A DNA stretch of 64,000 nt from Gemmataceae bacterium (GTDB lineage: Bacteria > Planctomycetota > Planctomycetia > Gemmatales > Gemmataceae), in assembly GCA_019694755.1 (NCBI GenBank), contig JAIBBI010000004.1, forward strand, positions 30,155 through 94,154, in the 5' to 3' direction. Both the position numbers and the translations under genes were made by a program. This document shows positions 11,401-18,129 of this stretch, in pieces (position 1 is the stretch's first letter; each line of letters begins with the position of its first letter). The notes beneath the pieces are model-generated. The model was not told the DNA's origin, did no database searches, and saw nothing but the letters and a program-made list of their open reading frames with translations.

Positions 11401-11849
11401 GGCGTCAGCCGGCCCACCGGGTCGAGGACGAGATGAGTCCGTTCACAATTTTCGGGATCGCGGTCTCTCCGGACGGGCGGCTGGTCGGTTCAGCCGGGTT
11501 CCGGGATGGACACGCTCGCGTCTGGGACGCTGCAACGGGTCGCCCCGTCACCCCTCCGTTGCCCGCCCGCCCTTCGCTCACCGGTGTGGTTTTCTCGCCG
11601 GACAGTCGGCGAATGGCGGCCGCAGGCTACGACAGCGAACTTCGAATGTGGGATGCGGCCACAGGGCAGTTGGCGATCGTGCTCCATCCCTCGTCCGGTG
11701 CTCGCCGGGGGGATACGGCATACACAGCACGCCCGGTGTTCAGTCAGAAAAACGGGCGACTAATACTGATGGACCACCACGGTCGCATCTGCCGATGGGA
11801 CGGCCGGGAAGCCCCTTCGGCCGATTCGTCGGCGGATTCGGACAGGTAA
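8463..11849 (+). CDS. Transmembrane serine/threonine protein kinase with WD40 repeats (kinase 2)
   Basis: This protein has 1128 residues from ATG 8463. The open frame extends upstream only by reading through the tRNA, so that is rejected. Residues 1-90 are Pro-rich and probably disordered. The kinase domain has LGHGGMGIVYLA (about 99), Lys 122 in ALKI, HRDLKPGN (219), an intact DFG (251-253) and GTPEYMSPEQA. A single membrane helix lies at about 397-419 (AIAGLIAAVIAATTLGFAGV), flanked by Arg, and is followed by a charged helix and a region ending in RSWEWYYLRNQC that precedes WD40 blades in many planctomycete kinases. Some ten WD40-like units then fill the remainder. By topology the kinase is likely cytoplasmic and the propeller on the other side of the membrane. 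The input signal and target are unknown. Confidence 0.88.
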   Translation: MTGHGPIRPLFLASPANSSEITTEPPEPPRRPTVSHSPDLHPPADPDSQPTLPIRPPVDPSQVPTRVRPEPPQPNSPNSPRHRNDKLPTIAGFEMIRRLGHGGMGIVYLAREIALGRLVALKIVAGGVFADEEVLDRFQREAEAIASLQHPNIIQIFRVGTSDGGDASVPASPYIAIEYVDSGTLAAHVGKPVTPASAARLVATLARAIQYAHDRGIIHRDLKPGNVLMNRSGSAHSSSELIDQLDPKVSDFGLAKRSKAGDSQTVAGSMLGTPEYMSPEQAAGSSNVGPASDIYSLGVILYELLTGRVPFQGADSLDTLLLVRTHEPVSPCRLQARLPRDLDTICLRCLKKEPGRRYATAAALADDLEAWLEHRPIAARPTGMMERAMKWARRRPAIAGLIAAVIAATTLGFAGVAWQWRRAEARADAERAALDRAEESLYFGRIHVAQQELLEGHREDATRILDACRPRPGQRDHRSWEWYYLRNQCQGEFASFQASNSWVWDIAWSPDGKRLAVASGAPAKVEVVGTQGELAIWDLTSRSKIAVMVGHRSTVRHVKFNRQGTRIVSTSYDRTARVWDVESKEQVGRSEECDYHYNHYSYPFGNSSLCWFAEDDQSFFVRNKGNWSRCFPTTGQLTPLPEWSGVGARSPDGRFVLHRESEEEFRVTDLRTGRSTASASHHRGYDRMAVCPDGTQLALSSSHFLTLVDPSSGRIVDRLSGPTDWIEAMEYDAAGSCLAVAAGKTIYVFRKDRETVVYHGHEAHVLCVSISPDGRQLATGDRSGQVFVWDLSRNPRRDVVNSGANSASSYALGLDETGDHAISVNSSQEFRRISFAEHTWQNKPVADMTKVMRYPRLDVQISADGQRVYCPMESGPSVIGCWDLVRSEKIHEYRGHTQSVGGIALSSNGRRMASRAFNPKKLDEPGELLFWDLETNRLIRQITNEPVIGLALSADGSRLVASNTRSELIAWDTSDGRELWRQPAHRVEDEMSPFTIFGIAVSPDGRLVGSAGFRDGHARVWDAATGRPVTPPLPARPSLTGVVFSPDSRRMAAAGYDSELRMWDAATGQLAIVLHPSSGARRGDTAYTARPVFSQKNGRLILMDHHGRICRWDGREAPSADSSADSDR

Positions 11850-11856
11850 TCGCCGT

Positions 11857-12171
11857 TCACGATTCGGGCAACGCTGGCGACGCCGCCAGGATCGAATGGA
11901 TGTTGTTGGCTTCGAATTGGAGAGTGGCATCCGCGCCGAGCCTTCGGAGCGATGCCATCAACGGTCGGGATGCGAACGAGCCCACAAACTCTCCGCCGAC
12001 GATTTGCACGACACGCACTGTCACCGTCTCGCTGAGGCGGGCCGAGTTTCGAATCGTCACCGTCACGCGGTCCCCCGGCCGCAATCGCGGGATTGCGTTA
12101 CGAAGTTCCGAATCGTCGATCCCGGCTTCCGCCCGTCGGCGTTCGATGTTTTCCACCTGATAAAGACTCAC
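11857..12171 (-). CDS. Small conserved-looking hypothetical protein
   Basis: I do not recognise this 104-residue protein. GTG 12171 is chosen because GGAGG stands seven bases upstream; TTG 12177 directly abuts that sequence. The protein is compact. A short N-terminal helix (YQVENIERRRAEAGID) is followed by a beta-rich part with LRPGDRVTVTIRNS and SETVTVRVVQIVGGEFVGSF, the pattern of a small SH3-like or translation-associated barrel. There is no signal peptide, membrane helix or cysteine motif. It is convergent with kinase 2 (7 bases between stops) and lies 25 bases after the methyltransferase on the same strand, so the two may be cotranscribed. Confidence 0.55.
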   Translation of the reverse strand: MSLYQVENIERRRAEAGIDDSELRNAIPRLRPGDRVTVTIRNSARLSETVTVRVVQIVGGEFVGSFASRPLMASLRRLGADATLQFEANNIHSILAASPALPES

Positions 12172-12196
12172 GGTCAATCCTCCGCGGGTTCGCTGT

Positions 12197-12916
12197 TTAG
12201 AGGCTTCGTCGTGATTTCAGGCGACGTTTGGATTTTCGGGCAAGGGGTCCGGGGACCTTTCGGCGGAGGCGCACGCCGTCGCAGCCGTGGTAGGTGAGCA
12301 GGAGCGCGCCTTCGCCGGCGTGGCGGTTGAAGAGGTCCGGGATCAACCCCTCTTCGTCCGTCCAGGGGAAGGCAAAAACGACGTCTGTCTCGTCCGGGTT
12401 GACGAAGTTTTCCGAGGCGGGTACGTGCCGCTGACTGAGCCACGCGAAGGTCCCGCCACGATCCAGCAGTTCATCGCTCCCTTCGGGGACGAAACTGCCG
12501 TGAATGAACTCGGAGTCGATGTGATGGTCGGCGGCCAACTGTCGGGCCTGCTCGACGAGTTCGAGTTCGATCTCGATGCCCGTTGCGTCGAAGCCGAGTA
12601 GCGATGCGATGCAGACGTTCGGCCCGAGGCCGCATCCCCACTCGCAGAACCGTTGGCCCGTTGCCAGGTGCTCGTCGGTGATGGCTTCGAGGGCTTTGGC
12701 GACAAGTTCGAAGTCGCTGGGAATGAACGCGGGGAACCGCCGACTGCGGATGAGTTCGGCAATTCGCCGATCCGCATCGCCAATAAGGGTTTGGATCTCG
12801 GAGGAAACATTGCCGGCCAAGGCCGGCAGGGCCACGTCTACGACCGCAATGATTGCACTTCTTTCACCGCAGACCGGCACGGAATCATTGTTCAGAGGCA
12901 ATTCCAACACCATCAT
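12197..12916 (-). CDS. Class I SAM-dependent methyltransferase-like protein
   Basis: This protein has 239 residues from ATG 12916. The frame extends further to 13033, but the added residues look like readthrough. Motif I of Rossmann-type methyltransferases is clear as FCEWGCGLGPN, followed by the acidic motif II region GIEIELELVEQARQ. A later FAFPWTDEE could sit near motif IV. The C-terminus is strongly basic (RRKVPGPLARKSKRR). It would transfer a methyl group from S-adenosylmethionine in the cytoplasm, and the acceptor cannot be told. The start is uncertain because AGG directly abuts the two possible ATGs at 12916 and 12913. Confidence 0.7.
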   Translation of the reverse strand: MMVLELPLNNDSVPVCGERSAIIAVVDVALPALAGNVSSEIQTLIGDADRRIAELIRSRRFPAFIPSDFELVAKALEAITDEHLATGQRFCEWGCGLGPNVCIASLLGFDATGIEIELELVEQARQLAADHHIDSEFIHGSFVPEGSDELLDRGGTFAWLSQRHVPASENFVNPDETDVVFAFPWTDEEGLIPDLFNRHAGEGALLLTYHGCDGVRLRRKVPGPLARKSKRRLKSRRSL

Positions 12917-13048
12917 CCTATCAACTGCCGGACGGGGCCGGAGTATTGGGCGAACAATGGCAATAAACGCCCATTTCCGTAGGATGACTAAGAAGGCGAT
13001 GCAAGTTCGTGGCAATTCTGCCGGAAGCATCATCAGACAGAAGGGCTA

Positions 13049-13465
13049 ATGACAAGTACTCAAATCGTCAGTTTCGGTGGATTGGTCGCAATTTCGGTTA
13101 CCTTTCTCGTATTTCTGTGTGACAGGTGGCTCACGGCACGGCGGGTCGGCAAGATTCGCCGGTGGGTCAACCATTACGTTCGCGTCCACTACGGTCGAGT
13201 CGGCGAGCTGTCCGTGAAATGCACCGAAAATCAAAAGTTGCCGATCTTCGCGAGATTTGAAGACGACTTTACCGGTACAACCCACTTGCTCGAGTTTGCC
13301 TACTCGGGCGGCCCGGTCGTCTGCTCATTCGTCTCCGAGCACCGCGAGTTAACGGGCCTGAACGGGCTGGAATCGCTGGAAGCCACGGCATTCCGGAAGC
13401 AGTCGCGAGCAGCACGGTTCGACCGCCGAAGCTATTGCCGGGAAAACGCCGGCCGGTCGTTCTAG
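13049..13465 (+). CDS. Hypothetical protein with one N-terminal membrane helix
   Basis: I do not recognise this 138-residue protein. Residues 6-25 (IVSFGGLVAISVTFLVFLCD) form a plausible membrane helix followed by basic residues (RRVGKIRRW), giving an N-out or signal-anchor arrangement. The rest is a mixed soluble domain with no cofactor motif and an Arg-rich tail. AGAAGGGCTA precedes ATG 13049 as a weak ribosome binding site. The gene is divergent from the methyltransferase and converges on the Gfo/Idh/MocA gene with about 50 bases between. It could be a real small membrane protein, but no homologue is known to me. Confidence 0.5.
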   Translation: MTSTQIVSFGGLVAISVTFLVFLCDRWLTARRVGKIRRWVNHYVRVHYGRVGELSVKCTENQKLPIFARFEDDFTGTTHLLEFAYSGGPVVCSFVSEHRELTGLNGLESLEATAFRKQSRAARFDRRSYCRENAGRSF

Positions 13466-13514
13466 TAACGATCAAGAGTTTGAAATATCTCGACACTACT
13501 GCGTGCAGTGACGG

Positions 13515-14564
13515 TCAGCGGCTGCGCGCGACCGTCCCCAGGACCTGTAAGCCCAGAAACAGCAAGATCGCGGGCAAGATCAGCCAGCCGAGCCACGGTT
13601 GCCACGCGGACAGGATCAAAAGCAGGATCACCATCCAGAGCATTCCGCATCCGATCAATGTCATCGTGCCCTTGAAGCCGACTTCCTCGCTCGCCTCCTG
13701 ATACTCCAGAAGCACGGCCCGACGTTTGTGAATGCTCCGCGCTGCGGCCTCATCAAGTTCTGCGGCACGCACGGCATCGCGCCAGCTTACTTTGGCGTCG
13801 GCCGCGGCGGTCGCCCCGGCGGCAGGTTCAGCCCGAGGCTGCGAGCGCATGGCCGAGACCGCCCGCACCAGTTCCTCCACGAGTCGGGGCCATGCGGTTT
13901 TGCAATCCAGCAAATCGTGCGGCGAAGTGCCGTGTTCCGTCACAATGCTCAACTGATACTGGCGGGGACCAGCCGCACGTTGATACCTTGCCCGGAAGGT
14001 AGCGGTGGCTCCTCTACCGTCGATGGAGATCGGCTGTGCCGGATCGATCTTTTCGGCAAACGCCCAGCCGTTAACTTCGACAATCTCGCCCAGCAGTCGG
14101 CGGAACAGCGACCACCCGGGAAACGCCGCATGCCGACCCGATTCGTCCGCGTAGAGCAGGGGATTGACCGGGTCGCTGACGTGCAGTTCGACCCAACCGC
14201 CGTCGGGCAGCGTCGGCAGATCGATGACCGAGTCGGCGAACAGCGGCAGCAGTACCTGATGGGTGTCGCCGGCCAGCATCGCCAGTTCGTACGCCCCGTC
14301 GGGCTTCACGTCGACGGGGTGGACCACGGCCCCACTGCGTTCGGATTGCAGGACTCGGCGGGTGACGTCCAACCGGCGGCTAATCTCGACGGCGACAATC
14401 ACCGCATCAACGCCAGGGTCGGCGAGAAGCTCCTCTAAGTCGCCGGTCGTGCGAACGTTCGGGAACTGTGTATCGCAGCAGACGGCGAGTTCATGGCCCG
14501 CGGCCAGGGCCGCCTCCGCGAACGCCCGGCCGTCGGGGTGACCTCCGACGAGTGCAAACCGCAT
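13515..14564 (-). CDS. Gfo/Idh/MocA-like oxidoreductase with C-terminal membrane helices
   Basis: This is a 349-residue protein. The N-terminus is a Rossmann strand-helix (MRFALVGGHPDGRAFAEAAL), then PNVRTTGDLEELLADPGVDAVIVAVEISRR, which is the spacing of the NAD(P)-binding half of Gfo/Idh/MocA proteins. The classical GxGxxG is replaced by GGHPDG, so cofactor binding is not certain. The family's EKP motif appears only as DVKPDG (KP without the Glu). Two closely spaced hydrophobic helices near 297-340 (LIGCGMLWMVILLLILS and LGWLILPAILLFLGLQVLG) would anchor the protein with the enzymatic part in the cytoplasm. No sugar pathway gene is adjacent. Substrate unknown. Confidence 0.7.
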   Translation of the reverse strand: MRFALVGGHPDGRAFAEAALAAGHELAVCCDTQFPNVRTTGDLEELLADPGVDAVIVAVEISRRLDVTRRVLQSERSGAVVHPVDVKPDGAYELAMLAGDTHQVLLPLFADSVIDLPTLPDGGWVELHVSDPVNPLLYADESGRHAAFPGWSLFRRLLGEIVEVNGWAFAEKIDPAQPISIDGRGATATFRARYQRAAGPRQYQLSIVTEHGTSPHDLLDCKTAWPRLVEELVRAVSAMRSQPRAEPAAGATAAADAKVSWRDAVRAAELDEAAARSIHKRRAVLLEYQEASEEVGFKGTMTLIGCGMLWMVILLLILSAWQPWLGWLILPAILLFLGLQVLGTVARSR

Positions 14565-14615
14565 TCCTACAATTCCTGAACGTTTACCTTCGTATCACCC
14601 GCAAAGAGTATATTG

Positions 14616-15410
14616 ATGAACCCCGAAGGGAAGGCCCGATACGAGGTCGCGGTTACCGCGGCCCGGGAGGCCGGGCGGATCGCCCGGGTTTTTTTTCCCG
14701 ACTCCACGGCGGCCGAATTCGCGAAGCAGATCGAATTCAAGGCAGACGCGAGCCCTGTGACCATCGCCGACCGCGCGGCCGAGACTTGCCTCCGCGAAAC
14801 GATCCTCGGCAGGTTCCCTCGAGACGGATTTGTCGGCGAAGAGTTCGGCACTATCGACGGCACGAGCGGATTCCGCTGGATCGTCGACCCGATCGACGGT
14901 ACCCGCAGTTTTGTCCGCGGCATCCCTCTCTGGGGAACGCTGGTCGGGTTGGAATCCGATGGAGAGTTGATCGCCGGGGTTGTTGTCGAGCCCGCGCTCG
15001 GCAACACCTACCGGGCGATGCGTGGCGACGGTGCGTACAAGAACGATCGCCGAATTCGTGTGTCCAACGTCGACCGACTCGCCGACACAATTCTTTGTAC
15101 CTCGGATTTCAACAGCTTTCACAAGGCCGACCGACTCTCGGCATACCTTTCGCTGGCGAAACAGGTGCAGCGGCAGCGCGGCTATGGCGACTACTTCGGC
15201 TTTACACTGGTCGCCCAAGGCTCGGCTGACCTGATGCTCGATTTCGGTGTCCATTCCTGGGACATCGCCGCCGTCATTCCGCTGATCGAAGAAGCCGGGG
15301 GCACCTTCACCGACTGGACCGGCCGGCAGTCGCTGGAGCAACCCGATGCGTTGGCCACCAACGGCAAGCTTCACCAAGCCGCACTCGACATTCTGAAGAA
15401 CGCATCATGA
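14616..15410 (+). CDS. hisN: Inositol monophosphatase-family phosphatase, probably histidinol-phosphatase
   Basis: This protein has 264 residues from ATG 14616 (TTG 14613 also opens the frame). The metal-binding residues of the lithium-sensitive phosphatase family are present: GEEFG, DPIDGTRSF and the late WDIAAVIPLIEEAGG with TDWTG. GYGDYFGFTLVAQGSADLMLDFG in the middle resembles the HisN-type histidinol-phosphatase branch rather than animal-type IMPases, so the likely reaction is L-histidinol phosphate to L-histidinol in histidine synthesis. Inositol or other phosphates remain possible. It overlaps mtnA by four bases (ATGA), which implies translational coupling, although the two pathways are unrelated. 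Confidence 0.8.
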   Translation: MNPEGKARYEVAVTAAREAGRIARVFFPDSTAAEFAKQIEFKADASPVTIADRAAETCLRETILGRFPRDGFVGEEFGTIDGTSGFRWIVDPIDGTRSFVRGIPLWGTLVGLESDGELIAGVVVEPALGNTYRAMRGDGAYKNDRRIRVSNVDRLADTILCTSDFNSFHKADRLSAYLSLAKQVQRQRGYGDYFGFTLVAQGSADLMLDFGVHSWDIAAVIPLIEEAGGTFTDWTGRQSLEQPDALATNGKLHQAALDILKNAS

Positions 15411-16423
15411 AAGCCATCGAGTGGATTGGCGACGGGAGCGGATTCCTGCGGTTGCTCGACCAGACCCGGTTGCCAGGCGAGGTCGCGTACCGCGATTGCC
15501 GGGAGGTCCCTGATGTCGTCGCGGCAATTCGGGAGTTGGCTGTCCGGGGCGCGCCGGCAATAGGAGTCGCGGCGGCGTACGGCGTGGTCGTCGGGGCCGG
15601 GCAAGGGGCCGACTGGCAAGACCTCGGCCGAAAGGCCGCCGTCGCTCTTCGGCAATCCCGCCCCACGGCGGTCAACTTGATGTGGGCCTGCGACCGCATG
15701 CTGCGGTTGCTCGATTCGCCAGACGCGACGCGAGACCGACTCCTGCGGGAAGCCGACCTGATCCGCGCGGAGAATGCCGAAATGTGCCGGGCGATCAGCC
15801 TGCACGGTGCGCCCCTGATGCCGATGTCAGGCGGGGTGTTGACGCACTGTAACACCGGCCCGCTGGCCACTGCGGACTTCGGAACTGCACTGGGAGTCAT
15901 CGCGGCCAGTTGGGAGTCCGGAGCCAGGTTCACGGTGTTCGTCGACGAGACGCGGCCGTTGCTTCAGGGCGCCCGGCTGACCGTCTGGGAGTTGGCCCAG
16001 GCCGGGATCGACCATTCGCTGATCTGCGACAACATGGCCGGCCTGCTCATGCAACAGGGGAAGGTGCAGGCCGTCGTCGTAGGAGCCGACCGAATAGCCC
16101 GTAACGGCGATACTGCGAACAAGATCGGGACGTATTCCGTGGCCGTGCTGGCCCGGTACCATGGCATTCCGTTCTACGTGGCCGCGCCTTCGACGACGTT
16201 TGACATGGGCATTGGTGCGGGCACCGACATTCCCATCGAGGAACGCGATCCTCGCGAGATCACGCACGGATTCGGCCGATCGACCGCCCCGGCCGGTGTT
16301 CGAGCGTACAACCCGGCCTTCGACGTGACACCGGCTGGGCTTATCACAGCCATCGTGACAGAGCGAGGCGTTATTGATCCTGTGAAAGAGGACAAAATTA
16401 GAGCGGTTCTCGGTGGGGATTAG
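15407..16423 (+). CDS. mtnA: S-methyl-5-thioribose-1-phosphate isomerase
   Basis: This is a 338-residue protein of the eIF2B-alpha/MtnA fold. Diagnostic stretches include the RGAPAIGVAAAYG substrate-side loop, LTHCNTGPLAT with the catalytic Cys, VDETRPLLQGARLT, ICDNMAGLLM with the catalytic Asp, and VVGADRIARNGDTANKIGTY. It converts 5-methylthioribose 1-phosphate to the ribulose form in the methionine salvage pathway in the cytoplasm. Length matches the family. No other salvage gene is in the window. Its start overlaps the preceding stop as ATGA, so it is cotranslated with the upstream phosphatase. Confidence 0.95.
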   Translation: MKAIEWIGDGSGFLRLLDQTRLPGEVAYRDCREVPDVVAAIRELAVRGAPAIGVAAAYGVVVGAGQGADWQDLGRKAAVALRQSRPTAVNLMWACDRMLRLLDSPDATRDRLLREADLIRAENAEMCRAISLHGAPLMPMSGGVLTHCNTGPLATADFGTALGVIAASWESGARFTVFVDETRPLLQGARLTVWELAQAGIDHSLICDNMAGLLMQQGKVQAVVVGADRIARNGDTANKIGTYSVAVLARYHGIPFYVAAPSTTFDMGIGAGTDIPIEERDPREITHGFGRSTAPAGVRAYNPAFDVTPAGLITAIVTERGVIDPVKEDKIRAVLGGD

Positions 16424-16598
16424 TCGGGAGGGCCGGTTTTCCGGCGGCACGGTTGCCGGTGAACAAAGAAGAATGGAATGGCGAAGAATCTGAGCCCAAA
16501 TCCACTGGAACCGGGAAAGCTGTTCTACTAGACTCTCCAGACCGAATCGGGACTGATCGTTCGCCTGTTCCCGGACTCCGCAGCCGCGAGGTCGCTAC

Positions 16599-17210
16599 AT
16601 GTCCGACGCTGTTCCTGGACCCGCCCCTGCCGCCGCACCGGCACCGGCTGCTGCAGCCGCCCCGGCCGGCCCACCCAAGCCCGCACCTCCCGCCAAACCG
16701 GCCCCGGCCAAAGCCACGGAAACCCGTCGTGGCTTCTTCGGCTGGGTCTTCGATTCCGTCATCATTGGCTGGGCTTCGTTTACCGCGGCCATGGCCGCCA
16801 TGACGCTCGGCACCACTCGCTTCCTCTTCTACAACGTGTTGGCCGAGCCGCCGAACAAGGTGAAAATCGGCGACCCGCGAGCGTATGAAGACGGCAAAGT
16901 CATCGAGACGTTCAAAGACCGCCAGATCTGGGTCGTCCGGACGCAGGGTAAGATCTTCGCGCTCAACACCATGTGTACCCACCTCGGCTGCACGCCCAAC
17001 TGGCTCGAGGCGGACAAGAAGTTCAAGTGCCCCTGTCACGGCTCGGGATTCTACATCTCGGGAATCAACTTCGAAGGCCCGGCCCCCCGGCCACTCGAAC
17101 GCTGGGCGCTCGAGCTCGCCGACGACGGCCAGCTCGTCGTCGACAAGAGCCGAAAGTTCCAGTATGAAATGGGCCAGTGGGACAACAAAGACAGCTACTT
17201 TGAGGTTTAG
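16599..17210 (+). CDS. Rieske 2Fe-2S protein of a cytochrome bc complex
   Basis: This is a 203-residue protein. Residues 1-42 are almost only Ala and Pro with a few Lys, an unusual flexible leader. A membrane helix near 50-68 (VIIGWASFTAAMAAMTLGTT) anchors it. The cluster-binding boxes are CTHLGC and CPCHGSGF, giving the 2Cys-2His ligands and the disulfide Cys pair of Rieske proteins. It oxidises quinol at the outer face of the membrane and passes the electron on to a c-type haem. It is the first gene of the respiratory operon that continues to 25.5 kb. The 175-base gap before it holds no gene, only a weak TGGAAC/TAGACT promoter-like pair near 16.5 kb. Confidence 0.93.
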   Translation: MSDAVPGPAPAAAPAPAAAAAPAGPPKPAPPAKPAPAKATETRRGFFGWVFDSVIIGWASFTAAMAAMTLGTTRFLFYNVLAEPPNKVKIGDPRAYEDGKVIETFKDRQIWVVRTQGKIFALNTMCTHLGCTPNWLEADKKFKCPCHGSGFYISGINFEGPAPRPLERWALELADDGQLVVDKSRKFQYEMGQWDNKDSYFEV

Positions 17211-17269
17211 GCCGGCAGAGTACCGGTGTCGGTGCCAGGGAGCAAATAGCATCGGCTTGGCACTACTCA

Positions 17270-17325
17270 TGCCGGCAGCCGGGAGCGGATAGCCGATAGC
17301 GGGTGGCGGAAGGCAGAAAGCGGAG
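17270..17325 (+). repeat. Degenerate heptamer tandem repeat, about eight units
   Basis: Eight consecutive 7-base units fit (A/G)GC(C/G)G(A/G)N: TGCCGGC, AGCCGGG, AGCGGAT, AGCCGAT, AGCGGGT, GGCGGAA, GGCAGAA, AGCGGAG. The array fills most of the gap before the cytochrome b start at 17332, and its last unit, GCGGAG, lies at ribosome-binding-site distance. Confidence 0.65.
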
Positions 17326-17331
17326 ACATAC

Positions 17332-18105
17332 ATGTCTGTCGGCGATTGGATCAAGAATAATCAGGTCTGGAAGAGTATCTTCCGCCACCCCGCGCCGCGC
17401 GACCGGCGTAACCGCGTGGTGGTGATGCTGACCAACGTCTTCCTGCACCTTCATCCGGTGTCGGTGCGGAAGTCGGGCATTGCCCTTTCCTATACCTGGT
17501 GCATGGGCGGGTTGACCTTCTTCCTCTTCCTGGTGGAAACGGTCACGGGCGTGCTGCTGATGTTCTACTATCGGCCCACGCTCGAACACGCTTACAACGA
17601 CATCCTCAGCCTGCGGGACGTCACCACCCTCGGTATTCTCCGCGAGATTCACCGCTGGGGGGCCCACGCCATGGTGATTGCCATCTGGCTCCACATGTAC
17701 CGGGTGTTTCTCACCGGCTCGTATAAACCTCCACGCGAATTCAACTGGTCGGTCGGCGTCATATTGCTGGTGCTGACACTGCTCCTCAGCTTTACCGGCT
17801 ACCTCCTGCCCTGGGACCAGTTAGCCATCTGGGCCATCACGGTCGGTAGCAATATGGCCCGCGCGACGCCGTTTCTCGGACACGAAGGGCCAGGTGCCGC
17901 CTTGCTCAATGTCGGCGGCGTACCCCTGATCCATTCAGGGTCCGACGCGAGATTTCTGTTGCTGGGCGGCAAGTTCGTCAGCGGGGAGACCCTGCTGCGG
18001 TTCTATGTGCTGCATTGTGTGGCAATCCCACTCGCGGTGGCGGTTCTGATCGCCATCCATTTCTGGCGCGTCCGCAAGGACGGCGGCATCAGCGGCGCCC
18101 TCTAA
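17332..18105 (+). CDS. Cytochrome b N-terminal subunit (b6-like) with a conserved haem c-type cysteine
   Basis: This is a 257-residue protein with four membrane helices. Haem b ligands are visible: in helix B, IHRWGAH and WLHMYRV place two His 14 residues apart; in helix D, VLHCVAIP and IAIHFWRV place two His 15 residues apart, which is the b6-type spacing. Cys 57 in YTWCMGG aligns with the FYCLGG cysteine of cytochrome b6 that carries the extra covalent haem (c-n or c-i), followed by the shared FYYRPT. It forms the quinone-oxidising and quinone-reducing membrane core with the next gene. The short form without the C-terminal helices means a split, b6f-like cytochrome b. Confidence 0.95.
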   Translation: MSVGDWIKNNQVWKSIFRHPAPRDRRNRVVVMLTNVFLHLHPVSVRKSGIALSYTWCMGGLTFFLFLVETVTGVLLMFYYRPTLEHAYNDILSLRDVTTLGILREIHRWGAHAMVIAIWLHMYRVFLTGSYKPPREFNWSVGVILLVLTLLLSFTGYLLPWDQLAIWAITVGSNMARATPFLGHEGPGAALLNVGGVPLIHSGSDARFLLLGGKFVSGETLLRFYVLHCVAIPLAVAVLIAIHFWRVRKDGGISGAL

Positions 18106-18129
18106 GAGAATCTCGAGGATATCCCGGCA

